Of a DNA stretch of 5,191 nt, positions 1 to 5,191 are shown piece after piece (the first letter of the stretch is position 1; every line of letters starts with the position of its first letter). Origin of the DNA: Opitutaceae bacterium (GTDB lineage: Bacteria; Verrucomicrobiota; Verrucomicrobiia; Opitutales; Opitutaceae); the NCBI GenBank assembly GCA_016763045.1, contig JAESUN010000312.1:1-5191 (forward strand). Reading direction: 5' to 3'. Under the pieces are notes generated by a model. It searched no databases and had not been told where the DNA came from. It saw only the letters and a list, made by a program, of their open reading frames with translations. A program made the position numbers and the translations under genes.

Positions 1-41
1 TTACATAATCAGGTCAGTTGGTTTTCTCTACAGTTTAGATT

Positions 42-126
<85 letters not shown>

Positions 127-135
127 TCTCTGATA

Positions 136-182
136 AAGGCTTGCCATCATCTGATGGATCTAGAAGGTAGGCCTTCCTTTTT
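136..182 (+). terminator. Terminator-like hairpin between the two tRNA genes
   Basis: AAGGCTTGCC (136-145) can pair with GGTAGGCCTT (166-175) over ten positions, two of them G-U. After two C residues comes a run of five T (178-182). This is the layout of an intrinsic terminator for the tRNA-Leu transcript. The 20-base loop can itself fold, because CCATCA and TGATGG (144-149 and 152-157) are perfect inverted repeats competing for the same bases. The long loop and the CC spacer before the T run weaken the call. If it does terminate, tRNA-Pro needs its own promoter in a very short space; if not, it may be a processing or spacer structure. Confidence 0.45.
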
Positions 183-188
183 ATTAGT

Positions 189-265
<77 letters not shown>

Positions 266-352
266 TTAAGGGGGAGGCGACCCTCTCAACGAATAAACCG
301 CCTACTAAAAGGAAGAAGGAGGTGGTTGAGCCTAGCTCAATAAATACCCTGA

Positions 353-430
353 ATGCGTGAGGAAGCGTTTTTGGACGTCGGATTCCCCCTTGATTCGGTG
401 ATGTTGTCAGGTATGTTTAGAACTCTATGA
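353..430 (+). CDS. Possible short leader peptide, 25 codons, ATGA-coupled to the next gene
   Basis: An open frame runs from an ATG (353) to a TGA (428-430) and would encode a 25-residue peptide starting MREEAFLDVG and ending GMFRTL. Its stop overlaps the ATG of the following DUF350 gene as ATGA, the usual geometry of translational coupling. It has no recognisable ribosome site; a textbook AAGGAGGTG lies further upstream at 316-324, too far away to serve this ATG directly. The peptide has no signal or motif that I recognise. A stop-free run of 25 codons is not rare by chance, so the ATGA overlap is the main support. It is best read as a candidate leader peptide or upstream frame, not an established gene. 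Confidence 0.25.
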   Translation: MREEAFLDVGFPLDSVMLSGMFRTL

Positions 431-675
431 GCATACTATCGGCGATCACATCCCTCGACATTCTCTTTAGCAGTGTTCTGTCGCTATTTATAAACCTGGT
501 TTACGCAGCTTTCACTACCGTTCTAGCCTTGGGGATCCTGTGGGGATTGGATCGCTATCTGTTTAAGAAAATAGATTTTATTGAGGAAATTCAAAATGGG
601 AATTTGGCCGCGGCGGTGTTTGCCGGTTTCTTTCTTCTTTCGATTTGCCTGATCCTCAGCTTCACCATGCGCTAA
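427..675 (+). CDS. Small DUF350-family membrane protein (single repeat)
   Basis: An 82-residue protein with two predicted membrane helices (about 19-40 and 60-80) joined by a charged loop. The stretch from residue 49 to 67, ending EIQNGNLAAAVFAG, matches the conserved part of the DUF350 (YjfL-like) family, in which an E-(I/L)-x-x-G/N-N-x-A-A motif opens a membrane helix. Many relatives, such as Escherichia coli YjfL, carry two such repeats in about 130 residues; this one has only one. The function of the family is not established, and it acts in the inner membrane. The ATG at 427 is the first possible start, because the frame has a TAG at 418. No Shine-Dalgarno site precedes it. Its stop lies 4 bases before the transglycosylase start, so the two are probably co-transcribed. 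A holin-like role is a less likely alternative. Confidence 0.8.
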   Translation: MSILSAITSLDILFSSVLSLFINLVYAAFTTVLALGILWGLDRYLFKKIDFIEEIQNGNLAAAVFAGFFLLSICLILSFTMR

Positions 676-679
676 CTAG

Positions 680-1312
680 ATGAGCTTATTGAAGTGGTTT
701 GCCTGGTTGTTAGCGCTGGGAGTAATTATTGTCACCTTGGATACGCTCACCTATGAGACGAGGAAGGTGGATCCCACCCGGGAGCGGCCCCAGGATATTG
801 GAACCGCCGGAACAATCACCGAGCGATACGATAGTATATTCAGAAAATATACCCGGACTTATTTTGGGCGTATGCCTTGGCGCTGGTTCAAGGCGCAAGC
901 GATTAAGGAAAGCAATTTACAAGTCTATGCGGAGAGCCCGGTTGGAGCGATGGGCCTGATGCAGATTATGCCAGCAACTTTTCAGGAAATTAGGGGAGAG
1001 CTGGGTCTGCCCAATACGCCCTTCGACCCGGAAACCAATATCAAGGCTGGTATCCATTATAATTTAAAGTGTTTCAACTTCTGGGTTGAAGATCGGAGCT
1101 TTCAGGAGCAGCTCAAGTTGATGTTTGCTTCCTACAATGCCGGGCCCGGCAATATTTTGAGGGCCCAGAATACGGTGCGCCAGAGAAATCTGTGCGATGG
1201 CAAACACTGGGACTGTATTCAGCTGGGATTGCCCGAGGTGACCGGGCGTCACTCGAAAGAGACTATTCACTACGTGGATCGGATCGAAGATTACTACGCG
1301 GTTATTCAATAA
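680..1312 (+). CDS. Membrane-anchored lytic transglycosylase (SLT domain, MltF/Slt-like)
   Basis: A 210-residue protein expected to cut the MurNAc-GlcNAc bond of peptidoglycan without water, leaving 1,6-anhydro ends. One hydrophobic helix (about 5-20) starts the protein and should act as an uncleaved anchor or signal, placing the enzyme in the periplasm. The family 1 lysozyme-like fold follows: AIKES at 74-78 with the catalytic Glu77, GAMGLMQIMPAT at 89-100, ASYNAGPGNI at 150-159 and HYVDRIEDYY near the C-terminus. All the hallmark motifs are intact. There are three cysteines (131, 172, 179). It is much shorter than Slt70 or full MltF and lacks their N-terminal domains. It follows the DUF350 gene by 4 bases with no visible ribosome site, which suggests coupled translation. 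Its substrate preference and role in growth, recycling or machine assembly cannot be read from the sequence. Confidence 0.92.
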   Translation: MSLLKWFAWLLALGVIIVTLDTLTYETRKVDPTRERPQDIGTAGTITERYDSIFRKYTRTYFGRMPWRWFKAQAIKESNLQVYAESPVGAMGLMQIMPATFQEIRGELGLPNTPFDPETNIKAGIHYNLKCFNFWVEDRSFQEQLKLMFASYNAGPGNILRAQNTVRQRNLCDGKHWDCIQLGLPEVTGRHSKETIHYVDRIEDYYAVIQ

Positions 1313-1426
1313 AAATACCCTCATCATCAGCATCGTTGTCCTTTACCTGGGAAACGTTCTGCCCCGGCCTATTTGGACTTTGAGGTTTTGGGACTCGCGA
1401 GCCCGATCCTTTACTAAGGAAAGAAA

Positions 1427-1462
1427 ATGGAGAGTTTTCGATTGCCGTTGGGCAAGGGGTAG
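1427..1462 (+). other. Short open frame with a good ribosome site before the VanZ-like gene
   Basis: AAGGA at 1416-1420 lies about six bases before an ATG (1427), the best ribosome-site and start pair in the window. The frame reads MESFRLPLGKG and stops at a TAG (1460-1462), 14 bases before the GTG used for the VanZ-like gene. It could be a leader peptide. It could also be the true N-terminus of the VanZ-like protein, since one extra base in the GGGG run at 1456-1459 would carry this ATG straight into the VanZ frame. I cannot decide between these from sequence alone. Confidence 0.35.
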
Positions 1463-1476
1463 ATTGGTTTTTCTGG

Positions 1477-1941
1477 GTGGAAGAGAAGAAAAGCATACCA
1501 AAGAACGGAGCGGCTCGTCAGAGCGGATGTAGTTGGGGATGGCCGTTGCTCATTATGGGAAGTGTTGTCTTGGTTTCAGATCAGTCGTCAGTCGGTTTTT
1601 CCGGATTCTTTCGTTTCGACAAGCTGGCTCATTTTTGTGTTTACGGGCTGATGGCGTCATTGGTTTTGCGGGCACTCCCGCAGCGAATGGGAGATCTTTG
1701 GAATGGGGTGATCGCGGTCCTCGTTGTTTCTCTCTTTGGTCTAACAGATGAATATCATCAGAGTTTCACGCCAGGCCGGAGTGTTGAATTTGCGGACTGG
1801 GTAGCAGATACCCTGGGAGCGATTACCGCAGTTTGGTTTTATCTTAAGTGGACCTGGTATCGCACGCTGATGGAATGGGGTCCGCTGAGGAGGAAGAAAA
1901 ACTTATCCCGCGCTCCAGCCTCCATCGACGGAGAGGCATGA
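1477..1941 (+). CDS. VanZ-like family membrane protein
   Basis: About 154 residues with roughly four membrane helices (about 19-36, 50-66, 77-91 and 108-126). The VanZ-like signatures are clear: DKLAHFCVYGLMA at 48-60, and GLTDEYHQSFTPGRSVEFAD at 88-107, with the conserved D-E-x-H-Q and P-x-R-x-x-x-x-x-D residues. VanZ itself gives low-level teicoplanin resistance, but most relatives outside glycopeptide clusters have no known job, so resistance should not be assumed. The start is uncertain. GTG at 1477 is the first ordinary start codon in the frame, yet it has no ribosome site, and the frame stays open upstream to 1384. A better ribosome site with ATG at 1427 is in another frame. The charged C-terminal tail, from about residue 135, runs into the dehydrogenase gene on the other strand, sharing 39 bases with it. 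Confidence 0.85.
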   Translation: MEEKKSIPKNGAARQSGCSWGWPLLIMGSVVLVSDQSSVGFSGFFRFDKLAHFCVYGLMASLVLRALPQRMGDLWNGVIAVLVVSLFGLTDEYHQSFTPGRSVEFADWVADTLGAITAVWFYLKWTWYRTLMEWGPLRRKKNLSRAPASIDGEA

Positions 1942-2664
1942 ACCGGTGACGGAACCTGCTTCATCGCTGGCCAAGTAAAGGGCTGCAGCCGCAATCTCAG
2001 CTGGTTGGGCCATGCGTCCAATGGGCTGAGTCGAGGACATTTCACGATAGCCTTTCTCAGGATCGTCATACTCTGCTAAGCGTGCTTTGACGAAAGGTGT
2101 TTCGACGCGACCGGGACAAATGCAGTTTACCCGTATCCCACGTTTTGCGTAGTCGAGAGCGGTGCTCTTGGTCAACCCGACGACGGCGAACTTTGTCATG
2201 CAATAAGCCAGGCGGTTTTTTACGCCAACAATGCCACCGATCGAAGCCATGTTGACGATGTTGCCTGTCTTTTGTTCGAGCATGAAGGGGATAGCGGCTT
2301 TCATCATATTGAAAACGCCCTTTACGTTTACTTGGTAAAGGCGGTCCATATTATCGCCGGTAGTTGTTTCGAGGTCTCCGACATGTCCGATTCCCGCATT
2401 ATTGACGAGGATGTTGATGGGGCCTTCTTCGCGCACTGAATTGAGTGATTGGATACAGGTAGCTTCATCCGTGACGTCGAGCAGGAGAAAGTGAGCCTGA
2501 TGTCCCTTTTTTCTGATTTCCTCGACGGTTTTGTTTCCTCCGATTTCATCGCGATCCGTAACCCATACGGTTGCTCCTGCTTCGGCGAAGGCGTGGGCGA
2601 TTGCTGCGCCGATGCCGGATCCTGCGCCAGTGATGAGAGCTTGTTTGTTATCTAATTTAAACAT
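1903..2664 (-). CDS. Classical short-chain dehydrogenase/reductase, likely deoxysugar or 2-keto-3-deoxysugar-acid dehydrogenase
   Basis: A complete 253-residue soluble NAD(P)-dependent oxidoreductase of the classical SDR family. It has the cofactor motif TGAGSGIG (12-19), Asp37 at the end of the second strand (VTDRD), which favours NAD(H) over NADP(H), Asp63 in LDVTD, NNAG (88-91), Asn113, catalytic Ser141, and Tyr154 with Lys158 in YCMTK. The C-terminus shows the common QPIGRMA...ALYLASDEA...VDGGW pattern. It follows the lactonase gene by 27 bases. In non-phosphorylative L-fucose and L-rhamnose routes, SDR enzymes catalyse both the first sugar oxidation and the later oxidation of the 2-keto-3-deoxy acid. 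Either fits this neighbourhood, and the exact substrate is inference. There is no Shine-Dalgarno site before its ATG. The last 39 bases overlap the VanZ-like gene on the other strand. Confidence 0.93.
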   Translation of the reverse strand: MFKLDNKQALITGAGSGIGAAIAHAFAEAGATVWVTDRDEIGGNKTVEEIRKKGHQAHFLLLDVTDEATCIQSLNSVREEGPINILVNNAGIGHVGDLETTTGDNMDRLYQVNVKGVFNMMKAAIPFMLEQKTGNIVNMASIGGIVGVKNRLAYCMTKFAVVGLTKSTALDYAKRGIRVNCICPGRVETPFVKARLAEYDDPEKGYREMSSTQPIGRMAQPAEIAAAALYLASDEAGSVTGSCLSVDGGWSAG

Positions 2665-2691
2665 GATAAATTTGAATGAAAATCTCTTTGT

Positions 2692-3543
2692 CTAAGCGGA
2701 TTCTTTGGTTTCCGATTGGAGGTTGTAGATTCGTGTTGCGTTGTTTCCCCAGAATCCTGCGGAATAGCTGTCGTCTATTTGATCAATCAAGACGGTAATT
2801 GTTTCGATAACGTGGTCGTAAGAGCCCGCTAAGAGGCAAAAGGGCCAGTTGCTTCCAAACATGATACGATCTGACCCAAAGGAATGGCAGATATGCTCTA
2901 CATAGGGCTGGAGATCTTCAGGTTTCCAGCTGCTCCAATCAGCTTCGGTGATCAAGCCGGAGACTTTGCAAGAGACATTTGGCAGGGTGGCGAGTTGGGC
3001 GATGTCTTCTGCCCAGGGTTCCCATTGTTTTTGAGCGATCCCCGGTTTGGCGATGTGATCAACAATAAGTGATAGGCTGGGGAGGGTTTTGGCCAATTCG
3101 GTGCAGAGGGGAAGGTGGGTGGGGCGGATCAGTAAATCGTAGGGGAGAGAATGATCCGCAAGTGCCTGAAGGCCGGAAAGAATATCATCATGCAAAAGCC
3201 AGTTTCCATCGGGTTCATCGTGCACTTGATGCCGGATCCCGACCAGGTTTTTGGATGATTGGAATTCCGCCAACTGCTCTCCTATGAGAGGATCGCTGAG
3301 GTCCACCCAGCCAATCACTCCTCCAATAAAGGGGTTTTTTTCGGCGAGCTGGAGAAACCAATACGTTTCTTCCAGAGAATTGAGAGTCTGGACGACCAAA
3401 GCCATATCGATGGCATTCTTTTGGAGAAGAGGATGGAGGTCTTCAGGGGCGAAGTCTCTTTGCAGGTTGGTCAGTTCTTTGGTGAGCCAAGGATATTGAA
3501 ATCGATCGCGTTGCCAAAAGTGCTGATGTGCATCTATCCTCAT
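2692..3543 (-). CDS. Amidohydrolase-family sugar lactonase (COG3618; L-fuconolactonase / L-rhamnonolactonase type)
   Basis: A complete 283-residue TIM-barrel metal hydrolase of the amidohydrolase_2 family. The N-terminal MRIDAHQHFW carries the H-x-H motif (His6, His8). GIRH (102-105), DHIAKP (162-167) and CKVSG (192-196) follow in family order. The family opens sugar lactones such as L-fucono- or L-rhamnono-lactone to the free acid, the second step of oxidative deoxysugar breakdown. The neighbouring dehydrogenase and sugar permeases support this, but the exact lactone is inferred. One oddity: the usual FGSDWP motif near the C-terminus reads FGSNWP (229-234), so Asn232 replaces the Asp expected to serve the metal site. 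The ATG at 3543 starts directly at the conserved MRIDAHQH, which fixes the start despite the lack of a ribosome site. It is probably co-transcribed with the permease genes, 92 bases upstream. Confidence 0.9.
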   Translation of the reverse strand: MRIDAHQHFWQRDRFQYPWLTKELTNLQRDFAPEDLHPLLQKNAIDMALVVQTLNSLEETYWFLQLAEKNPFIGGVIGWVDLSDPLIGEQLAEFQSSKNLVGIRHQVHDEPDGNWLLHDDILSGLQALADHSLPYDLLIRPTHLPLCTELAKTLPSLSLIVDHIAKPGIAQKQWEPWAEDIAQLATLPNVSCKVSGLITEADWSSWKPEDLQPYVEHICHSFGSDRIMFGSNWPFCLLAGSYDHVIETITVLIDQIDDSYSAGFWGNNATRIYNLQSETKESA

Positions 3544-3551
3544 TTCGAATT

Positions 3552-3594
3552 AAAAAGATAAGAGGGTAACTTCTTAACAACTAGTGAGCCTCTT
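3552..3594 (-). terminator. Weak terminator-like hairpin between permease and lactonase genes
   Basis: Read on the minus strand, AAGAGG (3594-3589) can pair with CCTCTT (3565-3560), followed by a T-rich run ending in five T (3556-3552). It sits in the 92-base gap after the MalG-type permease and before the lactonase. The six-pair stem and 23-base loop make a weak terminator at best. If active it would lower lactonase and dehydrogenase expression relative to the transporter. Confidence 0.2.
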
Positions 3595-3635
3595 GTCGAA
3601 GCTTTTGCATAGCTTCTGATATCTCTGCGTTATCT

Positions 3636-4469
3636 TTATTCTTTGACCGCACCTGTTTGGATGCCTTTGATGAAATGTTTCTGAAGGAAGACAAAAAGGA
3701 TAATAAGTGGGACGACCGACATGGTGACAGCTGCCATCAGGAGATGGGTCGCTTGCCCGCGTTCGGTATCAAAATAGAGAAGGGCAACAGGCAGGGTATA
3801 GATCTCTTCGCTTCGTTGAATGATCAAAGGCCAAAAGAAGCTATGGTAATTACCCATAAAGGTAAAAATAGTCAGGGCGATTAGCCCGGGTCGAGCCAGG
3901 GGGAGAATAATATCCAGAAAGATTCGCCAGTGTTTGGCGCCATCCATGTAGGCTGCCTCATCCAGTGATTTGGGAATGGTCAGCATGAATTGACGGAGCA
4001 AAAAAGTTCCAAATGCACTGAAAGAGGCGGGTAGAATGACGCCGAGATAGGTGTCTACTAACCCGAGCCTGACCATCAGTTCAAAATTGGGAATGATCAT
4101 GACGGCCCCGGGTAGCATCATGGTCGCGAGGTAAAGAAGAAAAACTTTGTCTCTCCCTCTCCATTCGATGCGAGAGAACGCATATGCTGCCATTGAACTG
4201 GTAAGCACCTGAAGAAGCGTTACCCAACGTGCGACGTAGATACTGTTCCAATAGAATCGGGCGAAGGGTATTTGTCGGAAGACTTCGAGGTAGTTCTCCC
4301 ATCTCAGTTTTTCTGGCAAAAGAGTCGATTCGCCGATTTCCGCCAGTGTTTTGAAGCTGGCGGAGACCATCCAGAGAAAAGGAAAGATCATGAGAAGACT
4401 CACCACCGTCAGTAATAAGTGGAGACGACTGGTGGACCAGAATGCCTGCTCAAGAAATCGTTTTTTCAT
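3636..4469 (-). CDS. Carbohydrate ABC transporter permease, MalG/UgpE type
   Basis: A complete 277-residue inner-membrane protein of the CUT1 sugar ABC importers. It has about six membrane helices (roughly 15-36, 75-98, 107-128, 138-158, 193-214 and 243-264). The ATPase-contacting EAA loop is clear: EAAYMDGAKHWRIFLDIILP at 171-190, with the conserved Gly177 and terminal Leu-Pro. The start (KKRFLEQAFW, then a first helix leading to SFK at 38-40) and the end (FLQKHFIKGIQTGAVKE) are typical of the family, so it looks intact. It pairs with the MalF-type permease 23 bases upstream to form the channel. The binding protein and ATPase must be encoded elsewhere, probably beyond the right edge. The sugar cannot be told from the permease, but the following lactonase and dehydrogenase point to a deoxysugar or a glycan containing one. 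Confidence 0.95.
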   Translation of the reverse strand: MKKRFLEQAFWSTSRLHLLLTVVSLLMIFPFLWMVSASFKTLAEIGESTLLPEKLRWENYLEVFRQIPFARFYWNSIYVARWVTLLQVLTSSMAAYAFSRIEWRGRDKVFLLYLATMMLPGAVMIIPNFELMVRLGLVDTYLGVILPASFSAFGTFLLRQFMLTIPKSLDEAAYMDGAKHWRIFLDIILPLARPGLIALTIFTFMGNYHSFFWPLIIQRSEEIYTLPVALLYFDTERGQATHLLMAAVTMSVVPLIILFVFLQKHFIKGIQTGAVKE

Positions 4470-4492
4470 CTAGGAAATAGGAGGGAAGGGGA

Positions 4493-5191
4493 TTATTCGT
4501 TGGCCATTTTCTTTCCGAAGCGGAGATTGAGAATGGTAATGATAAAGACAAAGAAGAAGAGCATCCAGGAAATGGCGGCTGCATAACCAAGCCGGCCATT
4601 TTCGAAGCCCTCATTGAAGATATAGTAACCGAGCATAGTGGTCGATTTTGCCGGGCCGCCTTCGGTCATGGTTCTGGCCATTTCAAAGCCACCTTGCAGG
4701 CCATAGATAACACTCATCACAACAATGAAAACCGTAATGGGGGCCAGCTGTGGCCAGGTTACGTGGCGAAACTTCTGCAGGCTTTTGGCTCCATCTATTT
4801 CAGCAGCCTCGTACAATTCTTGAGGGATGCTTGATAGGCCTGCCAGATAGAGAATCATATTGTTTGAACCGATGGCAGCCCAGAGGCTGACGATCATGAG
4901 GGCCGGTTTAGCGAAGTGATAGTCTGCCAGCCAGTTTGGGGCTTCCAATCCATCAACAGCCATTGCGGGTAGTTGAAAGCAAACGGTGCCCAGACCATGA
5001 AAGATAAGCTGAAGGATAAAGAGCCCTGCAATGCCCGGGATGAGGCTGGTCATACCTTCCATGAGTGAGGAAGAGCCTGCTTCAGTGCGTTTCTGATACA
5101 TAGCGTATCCTTGCAGAGTGATCAGGGCTAATAAGGTGATGAATGACCCTGTCTTGAGGGCAGGGGGCATCGCATTGTTGAATAGCAAAAA
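4493..5191 (-). CDS. Carbohydrate ABC transporter permease, MalF/UgpA type (5' end cut by the window)
   Basis: The frame is open to the right edge, so the N-terminus lies outside; a TTG at 5188 is a possible but unlikely start because one or more membrane helices are expected before it. The 232 visible residues hold about five hydrophobic helices. The EAA loop reads ELYEAAEIDGAKSLQKF and ends with the WPQLAP pattern. The later MTEGGPAKSTTMLGYYIF and ENGRLGYAAAISW motifs are characteristic of MalF/UgpA-type CUT1 subunits. Pairing with the following MalG/UgpE-type gene is the standard heterodimer arrangement. It is the first visible gene of the minus-strand operon; the promoter and any regulator are out of view. 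The loop after PGIAGLF is less typical of the family, but I see no frameshift. Confidence 0.9.
   Translation of the reverse strand, partial: FLLFNNAMPPALKTGSFITLLALITLQGYAMYQKRTEAGSSSLMEGMTSLIPGIAGLFILQLIFHGLGTVCFQLPAMAVDGLEAPNWLADYHFAKPALMIVSLWAAIGSNNMILYLAGLSSIPQELYEAAEIDGAKSLQKFRHVTWPQLAPITVFIVVMSVIYGLQGGFEMARTMTEGGPAKSTTMLGYYIFNEGFENGRLGYAAAISWMLFFFVFIITILNLRFGKKMANE

Noticed and set aside
1..41. Possible promoter for tRNA-Leu (TTGGTT, TACAGT, TAGATT)
   Set aside because: No pair of -35 and -10 like hexamers has acceptable spacing; the matches are weak.
141..169. Possible promoter for tRNA-Pro with TTGCCA as -35
   Set aside because: TTGCCA is a good -35 match, but nothing resembling TATAAT lies 16-18 bases downstream.
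1390..1404. Palindrome CTCGCGAG with flanking G and C runs
   Set aside because: The outer pairs are interrupted by an A-C mismatch, there is no T run after it on either strand, and no partner copy was seen, so neither a terminator nor an operator can be supported.
1302..1496. Minus-strand open frame of 64 codons filling the gap between the transglycosylase and VanZ-like genes
   Set aside because: It overlaps both neighbours, has no recognisable motif and a composition poor in hydrophobic core residues. The gap is better explained by the VanZ-like gene's upstream region.
1477..1941. Glycopeptide-resistance gene vanZ
   Set aside because: Only the family match is visible; no van ligase, dehydrogenase or regulator genes are nearby, so resistance is not supported.
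3259..3561. Plus-strand open frame of 100 codons antisense to the lactonase
   Set aside because: The minus-strand frame carries all the lactonase motifs; the plus-strand reading shows no domain and is a shadow of it.

Overview
The window has the look of a chromosomal segment from a free-living, roughly 50% GC bacterium with a sugar-importing, deoxysugar-oxidising lifestyle. The style of the sugar ABC permeases, the COG3618-type lactonase next to a short-chain dehydrogenase, and the apparent lack of Shine-Dalgarno sites in front of every protein gene make me think of the PVC group, possibly Verrucomicrobiota. This is an impression from family resemblance, not a demonstrated placement.

Left part, plus strand (1-1941). 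Two tRNA genes come first: a class II tRNA-Leu(CAA) and a tRNA-Pro(GGG), both with encoded CCA ends. A terminator-like hairpin lies between them. About 160 bases with no recognisable gene follow, apart from a 25-codon open frame whose stop overlaps the next start as ATGA. Then come three envelope-related genes: a small single-repeat DUF350 membrane protein, a membrane-anchored lytic transglycosylase 4 bases behind it, and a VanZ-like membrane protein whose true start is uncertain.

Right part, minus strand (5191-1903). Reading from the right edge, four genes form a compact, probable operon: an N-terminally cut sugar ABC permease (MalF/UgpA type), its partner (MalG/UgpE type), an amidohydrolase of the L-fucono-/L-rhamnono-lactonase family, and a classical short-chain dehydrogenase. 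The inferred job is uptake of a sugar or oligosaccharide and oxidative, non-phosphorylative breakdown of a deoxysugar such as L-fucose or L-rhamnose. The binding protein, the transport ATPase, and the dehydratase and aldolase steps are not in the window.

The two halves converge: the VanZ gene and the dehydrogenase gene overlap tail to tail by 39 bases. I see no CRISPR array, insertion sequence or complete new defence or mobile system. The most worthwhile oddities are the VanZ start, which a single-base change in a GGGG run would join to an upstream ATG with a good ribosome site, the ATGA-coupled short frame before the DUF350 gene, and an Asn in place of the usual metal-site Asp in the lactonase.
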